Shown here: one piece after another, positions 9,032-21,600 of the stretch
Numbering within the stretch: position 1 is the stretch's first letter
How the letters are laid out: every line of letters starts with the position of its first letter
NCBI GenBank assembly: GCA_023374045.1
Contig: CM041779.1
Location: 147,499,485-147,563,484, forward strand
Length of the DNA: 64,000 bases
Reading direction: 5' to 3'
From: Limonium bicolor
Lineage: Eukaryota; Streptophyta; Magnoliopsida; Caryophyllales; Plumbaginaceae
Position numbers and translations under genes: made by a program
The notes under the pieces: generated by a model
What the model was told of the DNA's origin: nothing
The model's input: only the letters and a program-made list of their open reading frames with translations
Databases searched by the model: none

Positions 9032-9293
9032 GACCGACCCAGGGGCCGACCCAGTTTGTGGGTCGGTCGAGCCTCTGTAAAATGTTAGGAAAATGTTCGG
9101 TGACGGTCCGACCCAAAAGGGTGGGTCGGACATGGTCGGTCGAGCCTCTGTAAAACGTTGGGAAAATGTTCGCACATGGACCGACCCAGAATGGTGGGTC
9201 GGACGTGGGTCGGTCAAGGTAAAGTTTATCAGACCCGAAGACCACTGGGAGGGCCCGACCCAGTTGTGGGTCGGACGGTGGGTCGGTCGGACC
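9032..9293. repeat. GGTCGG/CCGACC inverted-repeat module in T1 LTR
   Basis: A GC- and CpG-rich island in an AT-rich LTR, made of repeated CGACCGACCCA...TGGGTCGGTCG pairs that can fold into several hairpins. Two copies of GAGCCTCTGTAAAA(C/T)GTT separate the pairs. Equivalent modules occur in E and in all three C LTRs. Open frames crossing it on both strands are low-complexity products of the repeat. Confidence 0.8.
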
Positions 9294-10615
9294 AAAACTT
9301 GTAAAAAAAAAACAGAATGAATGTGACTTATGTAATTAACCTAGAGTGTATAATGAAGGTAACCTAGGGTAAGATAGGCATTAAAACATGTCATACAATC
9401 ATGTTAATACTTAGTAAGTTTGAAGTTAAATAAATAATTAACCGACATTACTAATGTGTTTAGGATTCTCAAGGTGGAAATCCGTCGAGGCAAGGACCAA
9501 GGTATGGTTTTCTTGCAGTCTGTTGCCTACCGGTTTACACCGGCTTGTGTGTTGTTTGTTTTTCTGTGTGTTTATGACTTTGTAAGATTAACCATGTAAA
9601 GAGTTTACAGTTGTTAAATTTAATATGTTGTTAATTATGACTCTCTCTTCCCATGTGAGTGTCTAACAAGACTTGACCTATTATTGTGAATTGTTGTTGT
9701 GCTCAATGTTGAACTACTAACATGGGCTAACGGGGGAAGTGGGAGTCCGGTCTGTTCCGGCCACGCGTGTGAGTATGGGAGTCGATGTCATACCGGTTCG
9801 ATTCTCTCTGTATGTTATGGTTAAGTTTCCAATTTGGTTTCTAACCTTCCCTTAACCAAGGCTATTTTACTGACTCACGTCGGGCCACAGGGGCATACTA
9901 TATGTTTTGTTTCGGTGTGCTTGGATCACTATATCCGGGGCACCTTGTGTTAAGTTAACCGTTCAATCTAACCGGACGGTAACGAGTTGTGTAACGAGCT
10001 AAGTATGAGCGTGGCAACATTCTCGAAGCTCTCAATGGGGACTAACTGTGTTGGTTCTCTCCCTAAAAGGATTTGTATGTTTGTGATGTGTGTTTTGATG
10101 TGTACAATACCCTTTTATGTTATATATGTATGTGTTGTGTGTTTAAAATAAATATCATGTCATCCTGACAATTGGTTGCGCGTATCCCGGTAGTCGATGG
10201 GCTGCGCGTTAGCCATACCAGCAAAGGTGCTGACCCCCTCGGGGCTCCATATTTTTATTGCAGGATGAGGATCGAAGAGGCAGAGTGGCTCTAGGTCCTA
10301 GAGAGTAGTTTACTTTTGAAGTATTTTGGATGTTAGCCCGGTTGCGCCTGTGCACCCGTGGCGTATTATATACTTGTTGGTGACGGTTTACAGTGAATTA
10401 AACAGTGAAGGATTATGTAAATACTCGGTATTATATTGTTATATATATGGTTGTTAGTTCTATGCTCGGGAGTCTGATCATCAGACCGTACGATTGTATT
10501 TATTCAGCCTTGTTAGCCACGTGGGTGGTTGACGGCATTGTAGCACCAATCGTTTAGTTGTTTATTTTTCCGCTGCGATTCCAAGTATAGTTATGTGCGT
10601 AGTAGGGGTGTTACA

Positions 10616-12852
10616 TTTTAAACTTGGAAAGGAAATATTATTACAATTTTTAGAGTTATGGGTTCGGGGGCTTGATATGAAATTTTTAAGGTTCATATTC
10701 CATTCATTACCCTATTAAAAGTTCTTTTCCTTTACTAATATAATTCTAAGGCTAACTAGTTATGGTATTATTTTTATCATGTAGTTTTCAGTGCATTATG
10801 AAAGGTCGCGATCATCTTTGTTTGTTTTTTTTATATTTTCTGGTTATAGACAAAAACTTATTAAATTGAAATTGTATTCTTACGCATGAACATCAATATG
10901 GTTAAAACTAGAACTTTTCAAACTAACTTCAAAAACGCATAAACAACAAACACACACGACACCTATTCATTAATAATTTCACTCACGTGATTAATTATTG
11001 ATTATGGATGTGATATGTGAATTATGCCATAATTATTCTTGCACTGTATATTTGCATAAGCAGTCGTGACCTTTGACTAAGTAGAAGTGAACGAAAAAAA
11101 GAGTTACCTGCTAAAAGTAATCACATGATTCTTCTCCTCGTGCATACCTCTGCTCCAGATCAACTTCAGGCTCCTCTTCAATCTTATCATAGAGTGGATG
11201 CTACGCATGGAATATTACCCACTTCCTTTACCTGCTTCTCTTTCCCTTATGCGCGCGGAAGTAAGCAATGGCCCGACAGCTTCCAACTGATGACGATAGG
11301 CAGACTCCAGGAACAGTGGTTGACGGCGGCGATGATGGACTAAACTGATGGCAACATCAAGATCTCAACCTTGTTCCACTCCCTTTTCCATCTCTCTCAA
11401 ACTCTTGTTCTCCACGTCTGTCTGATATGGGAAAGAAACGCTCAGGACAGGTCACCCAAAGACCGCAAGGGTGGGAGGCATATGACTGCTTCGGGTCTCA
11501 TACAAGCGTCTGAATCCACTTCATAAAGAACACGATCTGTAGCATCATACCGTTTGAAGATGATACAGTAGTGGACTCCATACAAGACTGTTGGTGCGTG
11601 GTTGCGTTGGATCTTCAACGAAGGGAAAGGAGAAACTTCTGGTGGTGTTTGTTTGACGAAGCAGGCAGCAGGTATTCAAGAACAATGATTTATGGGCAGA
11701 CGCTTTACTGTGGAGATAGGTGGCCGGTGAAAATTGTGTAGTGTTGAAGCCGATAAAGGTGATGACGTCAAGCTTGTACACAGATTGTAGATGATCGAGC
11801 GAGGAGACTATAACGTTTTGGCTAGTGTTCAACAACAGAGCGGCAACATTATGTGGGAAGAAGTTCACGATGGAGGAATGTTGCCGTGAATGATGCGCAT
11901 AACGTAAAGCATAGGTGTGACACCGTTAACAGCGGTGAGGAACAACAGAGCATGACAGTGAGGTGAATGATGGCTATAGTTTGAGTCCAAGTGGGGATGG
12001 TAGATGATAGACGGAAATGATGTGAAAAAATAAACGATGCTCCCTTAATGCTTGCAACGGGATGGGAAACAGATGAGCAAAAAAGTAACGTATGGAGTTT
12101 ACTGTGCCTCAAGGTGTAGCATTAATGGAACATGGAAGAATATGACAAAAGTGATGTACGTCGGGTGAAGGTTTTTGGATCATGTATGCTTGAATATCCC
12201 CCTTATAACAACGGTATGGTATAGAGTGATTATATAGAGGGGAGTAGATCAACAAGAGGCTCAAAAATCTTAACAACTTAACAAATCTTTGAATTTGAAA
12301 ATAAACAAACTAGTTAATAGGAAATAAGAGATAAGATTGAAAAGAAAAGTAAAAATTTATCCAAAAAATGATTAAATTACTAAAATACTAACAGTAAAAG
12401 TTTCAAAGTCAATAAACAAAAATGAAGGAATTTAGAAAAATATTGTTTTGTTAATAAAATAATTACTAGTAAAAATAGTAAAGATTTTCACTCTTTTTCT
12501 TTTTGAATTTTTAAATTTGAAAACAAGTAAGTAGTTAGGAGAATAAAAAGGATAAGGATAAAAAAAGAAGTTATCTAGAAAAAAGGAATGAATAATAAAA
12601 AAAGAAGATAACTAAGGTAAATATATGAGTTCTTTGTTTTTTTTTAAATCCATTTCATTTTTTTGTGGAACGAAAATAATCTAGCAATCAAAAATAGGAA
12701 AGAAACATATTTTTTTGGGTTTTTGGATTTTTTACTTTGCAAATACTCTGATTTTGAAAATTACAAATAAAAAAGAAAGAGAAGAATGAAGGAAGAAAGC
12801 AAAAACTACAAAGGTTGTTTATCATTAGCCTTGAACCGTTGACCTCTTGTGA
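10616..12852. other. Unassigned DNA between T1 and LTR A
   Basis: Mostly AT-rich. The central part, about 11100-12200, is less AT-rich and carries short open frames (one of 72 codons on +, 107 and 87 codons on -), none with a recognisable domain. No LTR end, PBS or polypurine tract is seen inside. It could be the original host DNA or a decayed older element. Confidence 0.5.
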
Positions 12853-15150
12853 TGAAATACCCCAAACCTAGATATGGTGTCTAGATGATAAACTAAGATA
12901 TAAGTAGGCTATATAAAGCCTTAGAAACATTAGGAAACAATTTAAACTAAAGAAACATAAGGAGACACCATAAGAGCAATTTAAGCAAAAATATGCTCTA
13001 AGCTTGGAGTAGCTTTGGGTAACACCCAAATATCATTCTTAGACCTTAGTAACATGTTAATAGACAAGTTAAACCAATTACCAAAGAAAACGAAGCTCAA
13101 AAACAAGTTAAAACACAAATTGTGCTTTAAGGACTCTTAAAGCGCATTTTTGAAAATTGTCTTAGAAAGAGGTTTTGAGTGGCTAAATGCCCATTATTAC
13201 ACCTTAATAAACTTGTGTACTACTTAGTATCACATTATGAAGCTTAAATCAATGGGAAATCAAAAATTTTCACAAATTTGTGCACTAATTTTTGAATAGT
13301 GCTCAAATAGTGCTAGTTTAGCATTAAGTCAACATAAGTCAATTAATTGGTCAAACAAGACCATAAATATGCCTATTATAAGAGGGGGCCGATTTTAAGG
13401 TGGTGAGTCACCTAAGTGTGGCTGCCAAGATTGTAAAAGAAGAGGGAAAGTAAAGTGGTTACTATTTACTTTTAAAGAAAATATCTCTTTTAACTCACCT
13501 CTCTCCTCCTTTCTTCATTTCTTTCTTCTTCTCACCGATTTCATCTGCCTCCTCTCTTCTGCATTCACGTAAGAACAGCCCCCATGCTAGCTCCATCTTG
13601 CCTTGCCCATAACTTACTCATTTTAGCTCCAAAATCAAAACCAAGCACATATTTCTCTTAGTTAGCTCAAGCTCTTTCTTTCTATCCATTCAAATCTCCA
13701 AAAGCTTCATTTTGGTGCCAAGGAAAACCACCATTAAAGGATGAAAAACAAGCTTGAAGACTTCATTAGCATCTCCATTCTCTTAAGGTAAGGAAAATGT
13801 AAGAAAAACTAGTTTTCGATCACCTTTTCTCCGTTATTGAAAATTACCACTCATGGGGCCTTGTTTTCATACCTTGTTCTAGCTTGTTTCTATTCCCGAA
13901 GGACTAGAGGAGGTCCTTCTTGATTCATATCCAAGCTTAGGCTAAGACTTCAAAGGTAAATATTCATTTTTATACCTTAAAACACATTTTTAACCTAGGA
14001 GTGATTCCTTAAGGTTAGTGTATTATTTAGCACTCATGAGAGTCATTGTATATTGATTAGAACATTGGCAAGGAAAATTTAATTGGTGGCCGAAAATCAA
14101 ACAAGGAAAACTAAGGAGGAAAGTTTGTGGAGCTTGTAAAAGAACAAGGTAAATGTCTTACCTTAAGGTGTTTTATTGTTTAAGGGAATGGGATTTAGAT
14201 ACATGATAAGTTAAGCTTAGAGTCTATATTAGGAAGGGACTATAAAACCTAGGAGAATCAATGGTTATATTTGAGAACTTGTGATTAAAGAGCAAATGGG
14301 AAATGAGATAGTTAGACAATTACAGGGTGAATTACAAGAGCATTTATATTTCAATGGGAGCCTTGTTGTGTGTATTTGCAGGTCAAAGGCTAATTTATGT
14401 GAAATTCAGTGTTTAAGATTTATGCATTTAAGGGCCTAAGTGCCAAGCAATTTAAGTTTATGCACTATATTTATGATGTAGTGAAGTGTGGGTGTGAGTT
14501 GTGTGCTAAGATTGTGTATTAAAGATTTGAGTCTTCATAGATGTTTAATGGTGGAAAACCTAAATGCTTGGGTGTAGTAATATACTAGAGAAGCTATGAT
14601 AAATTTGGTGAAGGAACTTGGTGTTTAAGATGTTCTAGGGAGATTTTATGACTAAGGGAGTACTAGAAAACTTTAGGAGTTGTTTTGATGGAAAAGAATA
14701 TGTTCAAGGTGTTCTTGAGAATTAGGATGACCTAGGTATGTCTAGGAGGAACTAGGGGTTATAATGGTGAATTTTAGGCACCAAGACCATGAGAAGAGAA
14801 GCTAGGAAACTTGTGCGAAGTTTGAAGGAAATAGGGTGTAGAACCTTGAAATGGCTTAGGTGACAACTAGAGTACATGACTAGAGAAAGTTTTGGTAAAA
14901 GGTATGAGGATGAATAATGATGTTTATGGAGTGGTTAAGCTGTTAAGGAGGAACACTTGGGTTAGTTGAAGTTCTAGGTAAAGTTATGTGTTAGGAATGT
15001 AAGGAATTAAATGTTAAGTGCTAGGAGTTTTAGTAAGAATTGAGTAAATGTTTAAAGGGATCTTTGGTGGGTGAATTAATGAGTTTGGTGGAATGTTTTA
15101 AGGTGAGTTTAAGTGCCTAAATGGTATTAGGACATATTGGGGAACTTGTG
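12853..15150 (+). mobile_element. LTR A, first 2.3 kb, interrupted by B
   Basis: Starts TGAAATACCCCAAACC like the T1 and E LTRs and keeps their landmarks in the same order: the U3 palindrome (13122-13145), TATA-like AAATATCTC, CT-rich leader, AGGTAA donors, TTTGCAGGTCAAAGGC and GGCCTAAGTGCCA. It is clearly diverged from T1. It ends where B's LTR begins at 15151; the remainder must lie beyond the window. A solo LTR and a 3' LTR cannot be told apart. Confidence 0.75.
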
Positions 15151-15796
15151 TGTAACACCCCTATAATAATAAAACAAGCGGAAAATAAACTAAAGGTGCT
15201 ACAGACCATCGGGCTCCAAACACCCGGTACCAACCTCACCATTACAACCATTACAATTAACTAAGTTACGGTCTGAACTTCGAGAAAACTTAACATAAAC
15301 ATAATTATAATAAACACATTCACTCTCCATAAACCTAATCCCATCCCAATCACTCATGCTCGTCGTGGCCACCTGTAAATCAATTTGTACCTGCAAGATG
15401 AAACCAAGCAGCCCATCCCGAAAGGGGGGGTCAGGTCCCTGGAATGGAACTGGTACAATTCTCCAAAAAACAACTTATAAACATCACTCATCAAAATAAA
15501 CAGTAACATGAAAAAAAACCTTTAAAGTAAAACAGAGATAAAGCACTTCAAAACATCAAGTTAAAGAGAAAAGAAAACAAGGCAAAGATAGAGATAAAGA
15601 ACTTCCAAAACAAGTCATCCACTTAAGTAGTCACACCACATAGTTAGCAAGCATCCATTGTTGATGTTAGAACCAATTCTCGTTAGGAGTAGAAAAACTC
15701 AGATAGTCACAAAGGACTAGGAATGATAAAGTAGATCCAAGAACCAAGAACTCGAGAGTGGAATAATTCAACTGGGAGAGATGGCCCCCACCGCCA

Positions 15797-15975
15797 ATCA
15801 CGTCCTTTTAGGACAGGGGATATACAGCCCCTCACTGTCTATCACGTCCACTAAGGACAGGGGATATACAGCCCCTCACTGTCTATCACGTTCACTAAGG
15901 ACAGGGGATATACAGCCCCTCACTGTCAAATATCAATGCCCCTATGGGCGAGGGATATACAGCCCCCTGCTGTTA
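15797..15975. repeat. 44 bp tandem repeat in B LTR, left copy
   Basis: Three near-identical 44-45 bp units (ATCACGTCCACTAAGGACAG... ending TCACTGTCT) and a degenerate fourth. Each holds AGGGG and CCCCT around ATATACAG, so each unit can fold on itself. Units are directly adjacent with no spacers. Confidence 0.85.
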
Positions 15976-18883
15976 CCATTAAAGCGCGTGCACGTCGAAG
16001 GAAATATTTCCAAGATTGACCTTTTCCAAATCCCCACTAGATCACCAACTACCCAGAGCAATACCAAAACACTCAGTCCTACAGAGTGCAGAAGCGTAAA
16101 CCCTAAGCAGTCAATGTCTAACGGGACACCAAATAGAAGGAACCAATACCCAAGTGAGTTCCACATCCAAGGCTCAGTTAGTCACACAAGCTGAGTCAGT
16201 CACACAACCATTTCCTTTTTTAGAAGTTCCTCTTAAAGCCAGTTAGTGTTTTCCAAAACATTCCACAAGTCAATCAGCCAAAATAACGTAGTACGAGAAA
16301 TCGTACAAAACATTCCATAAAGTCCAAAACACATCAAGCTAAGTACGAGAAATCGTACCTGGTCAATGTTGTAGCAGTTCTAGTATACTCGTGCAAACAT
16401 TCAACAATTCTCTGAGGAACATTAAAGATAACTTACTATCAATAACCCGTACCCTAGGTAAAACTTAAATAAATTCCTCTCTCTTTATTTCCAAATCTCA
16501 ATTACCTTATAAGCCCTCGCTTAAATGTTATGTACAGCCTTTGACTTATTTTAGAAGGTTGTATAGCCCAAGGGTAAGACCAAGGAATGTATTTTACTAA
16601 CACTTGTTAATTGTTCCACCCTTATCCACTTTACCCATACTTAACCATAATTCCTACATAAAAGACCTTTATAACATAAGTGCATTATATGTTCTTCAAC
16701 CAATCTTAGAATTTCAATAACAATTCTTAAGCTCAATACTTTTATTCTTACTTTAGAATAAACATCATCTCATGACCTATAATAGGTTTATCTTAGAATA
16801 CTATACTATTAATTCACAATGTAATGATTATGTACTTTATCAATATTACCAAATAAACCATCATGATTAGGTTCCCCCTTAACTTAATTAAGATCTACAT
16901 CTTGTATATTGGAATCATAGTGTTGTAGATACTTTTTATTATAACTTAATTGAGCCACTAAACTCAATTATCATATCCTTAGCTCAGAATGACTTCCTAT
17001 TATAACCGTCTAATAATCTTGCCATAAGATGTTGAATTACCTCTCGTATTGAAATAACTATATTATTATTAACTTAGACTTATCGAACTCTTACATTTAA
17101 TATTCACAAGGTACATCATTTGTTTAATTATTACCTATGTAATAAGGTGTTTAAACATACCTTTTATGTATCCTTACTTACCTTTATTCTCCTAAATGTT
17201 TTATTTTTTACACACATACACTCTATAGACTAAGTATAATCCTTTTGTACTAAACTTCAATAAACTTAAGCCTTAAATACGTTTTAAATTGTTTTACAAA
17301 ACCTAAGGTTTCAAAGGAATAACCTAATAAATTAATTTCCTTTATTGTATCTAGGATGAACAATATATCTACATAGAGTAGAATTTATCAAAGAATTAAA
17401 TTCTAGTTCATAAGCGAAATTGTTAATTATTTAATAAAATAATCTATTATGAAAATTCTCATATTTTATATTCAAATAACCCATCATTACTTCCCATCAC
17501 CGTAAAGTATATTAATATAATATCTTATGTAACCTAGTTTCATCTAATTAAAGGTTCAATGATTTTAAGTATCAAATTTCTATTTGCAAACCTTTTTGTA
17601 AATCTTTAACTATTATGTACATCACTTATTTATAAACTCACATCCTAAGTATTGGTAACAAACGTTACAAATGTATTTCATATGGCTTATCTAATGCCAA
17701 GAAACTTAAGGATTATTATTTAGATAAATTCCCCAAATCATAGTTTAATATAGTTTATATCATAATCCTTTTAATGATTCTATCTTAAAATATTAAGTTA
17801 TTACTCAATACTATAAATGTCAAGAGATGATTAAATCTAGACTTAATAATCCCTCTTCACATTTGGATGTAAAAGTAACTCATTTATTTTATTATTGTTT
17901 TATAATAAGAACATTTAAATGTAAAAGTATTTCATTCATTTTATTATTAATTATATAATAAGATCTATTTGTGTAACACTTTATGTAATCTAATTACAAA
18001 TACTCCTAAATTTTAACTTATTAATTTCTTAACCCAATTATAGATTACATTGTGGTCATTGACTAAATATATACATGTATTTTAACACTGTTTATATGAA
18101 TCTTAGAAATTTAAAGGTAACTCTTTAAGCCTAATGTGGAGGGTGATTTTTCGGTATGAGGGGGGTCTATATAATATGATCTGACTGAAAAGCCGAGGTC
18201 CTAGAAAATGCCATTCTGTGGGGGGTGAGAACCCGTTATTCTGGCATCCCTCAAATACCTACTAAATCGTCCATCTTTCCCAGAAAGCATGAAGGGGAGT
18301 GCAAGTGTACACTACACCCGCTCTCGATGGGCTCCACACGGACTTATGCCCTAAAGGCGGAAGTTGACTAGAGTCGCCACCTAGTTTGACCTAAGGAACT
18401 AGGAAGGAAAGATGAGGGTTCTAAGAACCGTTAATTGACTCTGTGATTGTTGCCTATAGATAGGACTTATCTGGCCATTTCAGAGATTCTATTGTGGGTT
18501 CGCACTGGGTTACACCCCTTAGAAGTGGCAACGACCACGACTTCGGATTGGTGCCCGAGGAAACCTCGGTCTCCAATTGTCGGGATTACCTTCTTTCAAA
18601 ACCTTATTAAAGAGATTCATTTAAAAGCCAAGGGTAGGATTAGGACGGGAAGCGAGAGAGAGTGGATGAGGCGAGCTTTTCTGCCAAGTTAGCGCCAAGA
18701 AGAAGAGTCGGTGAATTCAAGTGAGTATAGAATGAAAGATTAGGAGTCTGATTTTGAGAGTTGAAGAAGTCGAGGGTTTGTGGGAGTCAAAGGGGATTTG
18801 AAAGTTTTGAGAGGTATGGAGAACACCTTAGAGTGGGAAAAGGGTTTTTTGATTGGAATGGGGTCGCACCCTAGATGGGCTGC

Positions 18884-19294
18884 CTACGTACTCAACACCC
18901 TGTTGAGATCAGACCTTACGTAGTTCACGTTTAGGATTTTGGGATTTTGATGTTTGAGGGTTTTTAGAAAAGCTTGATGTGTGGGGTGTTGTAGTCTGTG
19001 AGACGCTCGGGTCTATGAGACGTTTGAAATCTTGAGATGTCAAAATCTGTGAGACACTCGGATCTGTGGGACACTCGGGTCTATGAGATGCTCTGGTCTG
19101 TGAGATATTCGAATCATTGGAATAACAAAGTCTGTGGGACACTCAGTCTGTGAGACACTCAGGTCTGTGAGACAATACGGGGTTGCTTGGAGGTGAGATG
19201 GCTGAGTGAAAATGGCATTTTGATTGATGTGGGGTCGCACCCTGTGTGGGTTGCCTACGTACTCAACTCCCTGTTGAGATCAGACCTTACGTAG
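18884..19294. repeat. Duplicated nested-palindrome block in D
   Basis: Two copies, 18884-18923 and 19255-19294, of CTACGTA-CTCAAC-n5-GTTGAG-n9-TACGTAG. The outer and inner arms both pair perfectly, giving a stem with an asymmetric bulge. Each copy follows GGGGTCGCACCCT, so the unit is a duplication of about 370 bp. Confidence 0.7.
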
Positions 19295-19493
19295 TTCAGA
19301 TTTGAGTTTTGGAGATTTTGGGGTTTTGAGGTGTGAGAGATTAGTCTGTGAGACGCTCGGGTCTATGAGACGGTTGGGATGGGATGGGATGTTAAGGCCT
19401 GTGAGACGCTCGGGTCTGTGAGACGCTTGAATCTTAAAATGGTGGAGAAATTGAGATGTTCGAGTCTGTGAGGCGCTCGGGCCTGTGAGACGT
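18993..19493. repeat. Short GTCTGTGAGACGCTCGG tandem repeats in D
   Basis: More than a dozen degenerate copies of a 16-18 bp word (GTCTGTGAGAC, G/A CTCGG) in two clusters either side of the second palindrome block. Open frames in this stretch, rich in SVSQT-like peptides, are products of the repeat. Confidence 0.8.
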
Positions 19494-19994
19494 TAGAAGT
19501 TTGAGAGAAGCTAGAATTCGCAAGATGATTTGAATTTAAGGTGAATTGGAGTTTGAATGATGACTTGAGCATGTGAGGCAATTGGAATTTGGGAGAGATC
19601 CTGGGTTTTTTGGGTTCGAGGTTCGAAGAGAGTTGAGGTTTTGGGATTTTCGGGATTTGAAATGAGATGATGATGGGTTAAGTTGTTTGGAGGAATGATT
19701 GTCAAAATCGTCTCCCTTAAAGTTTAAAACCGAAAAGTCATTTTTGTTGTAAAACGGCGGATAATCCCGAGGGATTACCCTATGTACCCCCTCGAACACG
19801 ACACTTAATTAATGGTAAGTGCCGAGGCTCGAAAGATGGGGCAATGAATTTATGTCGAAAATAGGATTTAGAGAGAAACACCATGAATGAGATGTTCTCG
19901 GTCAGATCCTAATAACGTCTCTAACTCCCGGGTTTTAAAACGTTAAAAACCGAAAACCTTGAAATCGAGCGGAAGGGAGTTAGACGATTCTAAA

Positions 19995-20146
19995 ATCCCG
20001 GCTGCAACTAGGAAGACAGTTACATCCCTAGCACCCCGCCTTGTAAAAATCTAGGCTGCAATTAGGGGAGGTTTGTCACCCTAATGCCCCTAAAGAGATC
20101 CAGGCTGCGACAAGGGATGTTACGACCCCAGTGCCCCGCCTCGGAT
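19995..20146. repeat. Three 50-60 bp degenerate repeats in D
   Basis: Three units share GGCTGC(A/G)A, then ..AGG.., a TTAC/TGTCAC(A)CCC step, and finish in (T/G)AGCACCCCGCC-like or AATGCCCC-like ends. They are diverged from each other. Confidence 0.6.
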
Positions 20147-20625
20147 TTTTATTTGGAGGAGAAACGAGTAATGTCTAACTAGGAAGAAACGTTCTTTGAA
20201 GGTGTTAGACATCCTATGTTCCCCGAAAACAATTTATTTTGGGTTTGAAAACTAAGTTAGGAAATTTGTGAAGTTGTTCGGAATTCTCGATGAAGAAACA
20301 CTGATTTTGAGAAATGATTTTAAGAGAAAACTTTCTGTATATATGAGAAGAACTTTCTGCATTTGAGAAGAGTTTTCTAGGATGTGAGAAGAGTTTTTCC
20401 TTTAAAATTCCACAAAATGGTTTCTTTTGAAAACTTGCTGAAGTTTGAATAAAATGATTATTGAAATCTGAGGAGAGAGATTTTTGAGTTTGAAATTTGA
20501 ACAGGATTTACAAGTTGAGTTTGAATTGGATGAATTGAATTCGAGTTGAATGGAATTGGACTGAATTGAAATGAGTTGGGTTTGAATTGGGTTGGTTTGA
20601 ATTCGGGTTGGGGTTGAAAAACGAA

Positions 20626-21060
20626 TTGGGTCAAAGTCAGACCGGGTCAAAGTTGGATTAGGTCAAAGTTGAGATTGGTCAAAGTCAAAGTTCAGATTGG
20701 TCAAAGTTGGATCAAGGTCAAAGTTGGACCAAGTCAAAAATTGGGTCAAGGTCAAAGTTGGACCAGGTCAAAAATTGGGTCAAGGTCAAAATTGGACCAG
20801 GTCAAAAATTGGGTCAAGGTCAAAGTTTGGGTCTTGGTCAACGTCTGGGTTGGTCAAAGTTCAGGTTGGTCAGAATTTGATTGGTCAAAGTTGGATCGGA
20901 TGGGCCTGACGGGCCTTATGTGGGATTGATGGCCTTGTTTATGATTTTGGGCCTTGTTGGGCCTCGGATTTGGGCCTTGTTGGGTTTGGGCCTCGGTTTT
21001 GGGCCCTGGATTTGGGCTTCGGATTTGGGCCTGGGTCTTGGGCTTGGATTGTGGGATAAG
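20626..21060. repeat. GGTCAAAGTTGGA array and adjoining GGGCCTTG array in D
   Basis: About twenty degenerate copies of GGTCAAAGTTGGACCA or GGTCAAAAATTG run from 20626 to 20895, followed to about 21060 by GGGCCTTGTTGGGCC/TTTGGGCC copies. The frames of 60-86 codons across it are repeat artefacts. Confidence 0.8.
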
Positions 21061-21427
21061 GGCTAACGGGCCGAATTTGGGCTGTTTTCTATATTAGGCC
21101 GAGATTGGTTTGGGTTAAGCTAGGTAGGGCCGAGATGTGGGCTTGGGCCGGATCGAACTTTGGGTAGATTTGTGATGGGCTGAGTTTGGAAGTGGGCTAA
21201 GTTTGGATGGGAAGATTTTGGCCTGAGATGATTTTTGTCAAGAAGAAAATCTGGTTGGAAATGAGTTTATAAAAAAAGTTGGAATTTGTATTTACAAAAT
21301 GGTTACTGAAATGAGAGACAATTTTTGAACTTAAGAGAGGAGTATTTTGAATTAAAGAGCTGGAGGTCTGAAACAGAAGTGAGATTTAATTACATATATA
21401 TACATGTATTAGGTACATTTTAGGGTT

Positions 21428-21600
21428 TAGAATGTTACCACATGAGATAGGCCAATAGTCTATCAGGCTAGGGGAACATTCTCTATCCTAAAGGGATTAT
21501 TGTTTGCTTATACATAATGTGTGTTTTAAGGTTTAGGATATCACCACCATGAGATAGGCCAATGGTCTATCAGGCAAGGGGGTCCTCTATCCTAGTGGCT
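21428..21600. repeat. Two-copy direct repeat in D
   Basis: The words CATGAGATAGGCCAAT(A/G)GTC, TATCAGGC(T/A)A(G)GGG and TCTATCCTA occur twice in the same order about 110 bp apart, each after a GGTTTAG.AT(G/A)T(T)ACCAC start. Confidence 0.65.

Larger units (their letters stand above)
6797..10615 (+). mobile_element. T1 3' LTR, 3.8 kb
   Basis: Runs from TGAAATACCCC after the polypurine tract to GGGGTGTTACA at 10615. Its last 390 bp repeat the start of the window. Interior landmarks shared with the other LTRs: a U3 palindrome (7065-7088), a TATA-like site and CT-rich leader (7425-7530), donor-like AGGTAA sites at 7742, 7912 and 8086, a TTTGCAG acceptor-like site followed by repeated GGCCTAAG(A/T)GCCA words near 8240-8335, the GGTCGG module (9032-9293), and acceptor-like sites TTCTTGCAG near 9510 and TTATTGCAG near 10255. 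No gene is seen in it. Confidence 0.93.

Noticed and set aside
9023..9320. Overlapping 75-90 codon frames on both strands in T1 LTR
   Set aside because: Low-complexity translations of the GGTCGG repeat; similar frames occur in E for the same reason.
11125..12112. Possible host gene between T1 and LTR A
   Set aside because: Short frames on both strands with no domain and no consistent exon chain; left as unassigned DNA.
15797..15975. CRISPR-like repeat array
   Set aside because: Units are directly adjacent without unique spacers, lie inside an LTR copied elsewhere in the window, and the DNA is plant nuclear.
15781..16194. Open frame of 137 codons beginning in the 44 bp repeat
   Set aside because: It crosses a tandem repeat whose unit is not a multiple of three, runs antisense to B, and in the second LTR the same region is frameshifted to 79 codons.
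20669..21066. Three 60-86 codon frames on the + strand in D
   Set aside because: Products of the GGTCAAAGTTGG and GGGCC tandem arrays.
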